Assembly: GCA_025354965.1 (NCBI GenBank)
Contig: JANXLW010000078.1
Coordinates: 1 to 6,730 of the forward strand
Reading direction: 5' to 3'
Source: Betaproteobacteria bacterium
GTDB lineage: Bacteria; Pseudomonadota; Gammaproteobacteria; Burkholderiales; Burkholderiaceae_C
Length of the DNA: 6,730 nucleotides
Of the stretch, positions 5,868 through 6,730 are shown one piece after another. Numbering within the stretch: position 1 is the stretch's first letter; every line of letters begins with the position of its first letter. The notes below the pieces were generated by a model. The model made no database searches and was not told the origin of the DNA. It saw nothing but the letters and a program-made list of their open reading frames with translations. Position numbers and translations under genes: made by a program.

Positions 5868-6730
5868 ATGAATCTGATCCCGGCGACGATACTCACCGGC
5901 TTTCTCGGCTCCGGCAAATCGACGCTGCTGCGGCGCGTGCTGAGCGAAGCGCACGGGCGAAAAATCGCCATCATCGAAAACGAGTTTGGTGAAGAGAATA
6001 TCGACAGCGAGATCATCGCCTCCGGCGGCAGCGAACACATTGTGCAGTTGAGCAACGGCTGCGTCTGCTGCAGCATTCGCGACGATCTGCGTGCCACATT
6101 GTGGGACTTGTCACAGCGGCGCGACGCCGGAACACTGGTGTTTGATCAGGTCATGATAGAGACCACCGGTCTGGCCGACCCGGGGCCTGTCGCGCAGACC
6201 TTCTTCGTCGACGAGGATGTGCGCGCCAAGACCGAGCTCGACAGCGTCACCACGGTGGTCGATGCCAAACACCTGCCGCTGCGTCTGGCGGACTCGCGGG
6301 AGGCAGCCGAGCAGATCGCCTTCGCCGACCAGATCATTCTCAACAAAATCGACCTGGTCTCCGAGACCGAGCTGGTCGAGGTGGAGCGGCTGATCCGCCG
6401 GTTGAACCCGCTCGCCCCGATCCATCGGGCGCAACGCTCCAATGTGCCGCTGGACCTGGTGCTGGGCCGGGGCGCCTTCGATCTGGCGCGGATCGAGACC
6501 CTGGAGCCAGACTTCCTCAACCCGGCGCACGGCCAGGCCGGTCACGTCCACGACGACGACTGCGATCATCACCACCACGGCCACGATCACGCAGGCGATG
6601 GCCACGGGCATGACATCGAAGCCAGTGGCATCCGGGGAGTTTCGCTGACCGCGGACCGGCCGCTCAACGCCAATTCGGTGACCGCCTGGCTGAACGAGGT
6701 GCTGCAGGCGCAAGGGCCCGACATCCTGCG
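5868..6730 (+). CDS. COG0523/CobW family GTPase, putative zinc chaperone (3' end outside window)
   Basis: G3E-family P-loop GTPase that typically inserts or delivers metal ions to target proteins. 287 residues are visible and the frame is open at the right edge. Walker A is GFLGSGKST (11-19). The CxCC metal-binding motif is NGCVCCSI (63-70; Cys65, 67, 68). ETTGLADP (98-105) is the Walker B/switch region, and NKID (159-162) gives guanine specificity. Residues 221-249 are a His/Asp-rich insert with 11 His and one Cys (DCDHHHHGHDH at its centre), typical of metal-storing members. GIRGVSL (254-260) starts the CobW C-terminal domain, which is cut off. The order and motifs follow E. coli YjiA, which lacks the His-rich insert. 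The ATG is 8 bases past the previous stop with only TAGG as a weak ribosome site, suggesting translational coupling. No Zur box is visible upstream of the operon. Zinc is the likeliest metal; cobalt or iron cannot be excluded. Confidence 0.92.
   Translation, partial: MNLIPATILTGFLGSGKSTLLRRVLSEAHGRKIAIIENEFGEENIDSEIIASGGSEHIVQLSNGCVCCSIRDDLRATLWDLSQRRDAGTLVFDQVMIETTGLADPGPVAQTFFVDEDVRAKTELDSVTTVVDAKHLPLRLADSREAAEQIAFADQIILNKIDLVSETELVEVERLIRRLNPLAPIHRAQRSNVPLDLVLGRGAFDLARIETLEPDFLNPAHGQAGHVHDDDCDHHHHGHDHAGDGHGHDIEASGIRGVSLTADRPLNANSVTAWLNEVLQAQGPDIL

Noticed and set aside
5160..5868. Several minus-strand frames opposite the second operon gene
   Set aside because: Overlapping frames with skewed composition opposite a well-supported plus-strand gene with continuous beta-sandwich-like sequence.

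Overview
The window looks like chromosomal DNA from a Gram-negative proteobacterium, probably beta or gamma. This rests on a YjiA-like COG0523 GTPase, a -24/-12 (sigma-54 type) promoter match, Sec-type signal features and GC-rich codon use in the right two thirds. No gene here fixes a genus. The left part (about 1-1890) is visibly less GC-rich and partly decayed. The right part (1893-6730) is one compact, GC-rich, forward-strand gene cluster.

Layout. Positions 2-160 (minus) hold an open frame that leaves the left edge. Positions 243-498 (minus) are the N-terminal half of a GNAT acetyltransferase, broken by frameshifts and a stop. Positions 493-829 are the control region for the rightward gene: a cluster of GGACAAAT/ATTTGTCC-type sites, one of them a 14-base palindrome, then a very good -24/-12 promoter at 664-678, a leader hairpin at 777-794 and a ribosome binding site. 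Positions 830-1498 encode a 222-residue membrane protein with a signal peptide and an Ala/Ser-rich linker, of unknown function. Positions 1499-1892 are a gap with no convincing gene. It holds hairpins and two more GGACA-type sites.

From 1893 three genes follow with gaps of 19 and 8 bases: an unusually long (853 aa) zinc-dependent phospholipase C family protein; a 461-aa protein with a Cys/His/Asp-rich N-terminus and a CARDB-like beta-sandwich; and a COG0523/CobW GTPase with a CxCC motif and a His-rich insert, cut by the right edge. All three carry metal-binding character.

The working hypothesis is an operon in which the COG0523 protein acts as zinc chaperone for the large phospholipase-like enzyme, with the middle protein as a secreted or surface partner and metal binder. 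The shared GGACA-type sites upstream of both the membrane protein gene and the phospholipase operon suggest, more weakly, common control. The operon layout is read directly from the sequence. The functional link is inference.
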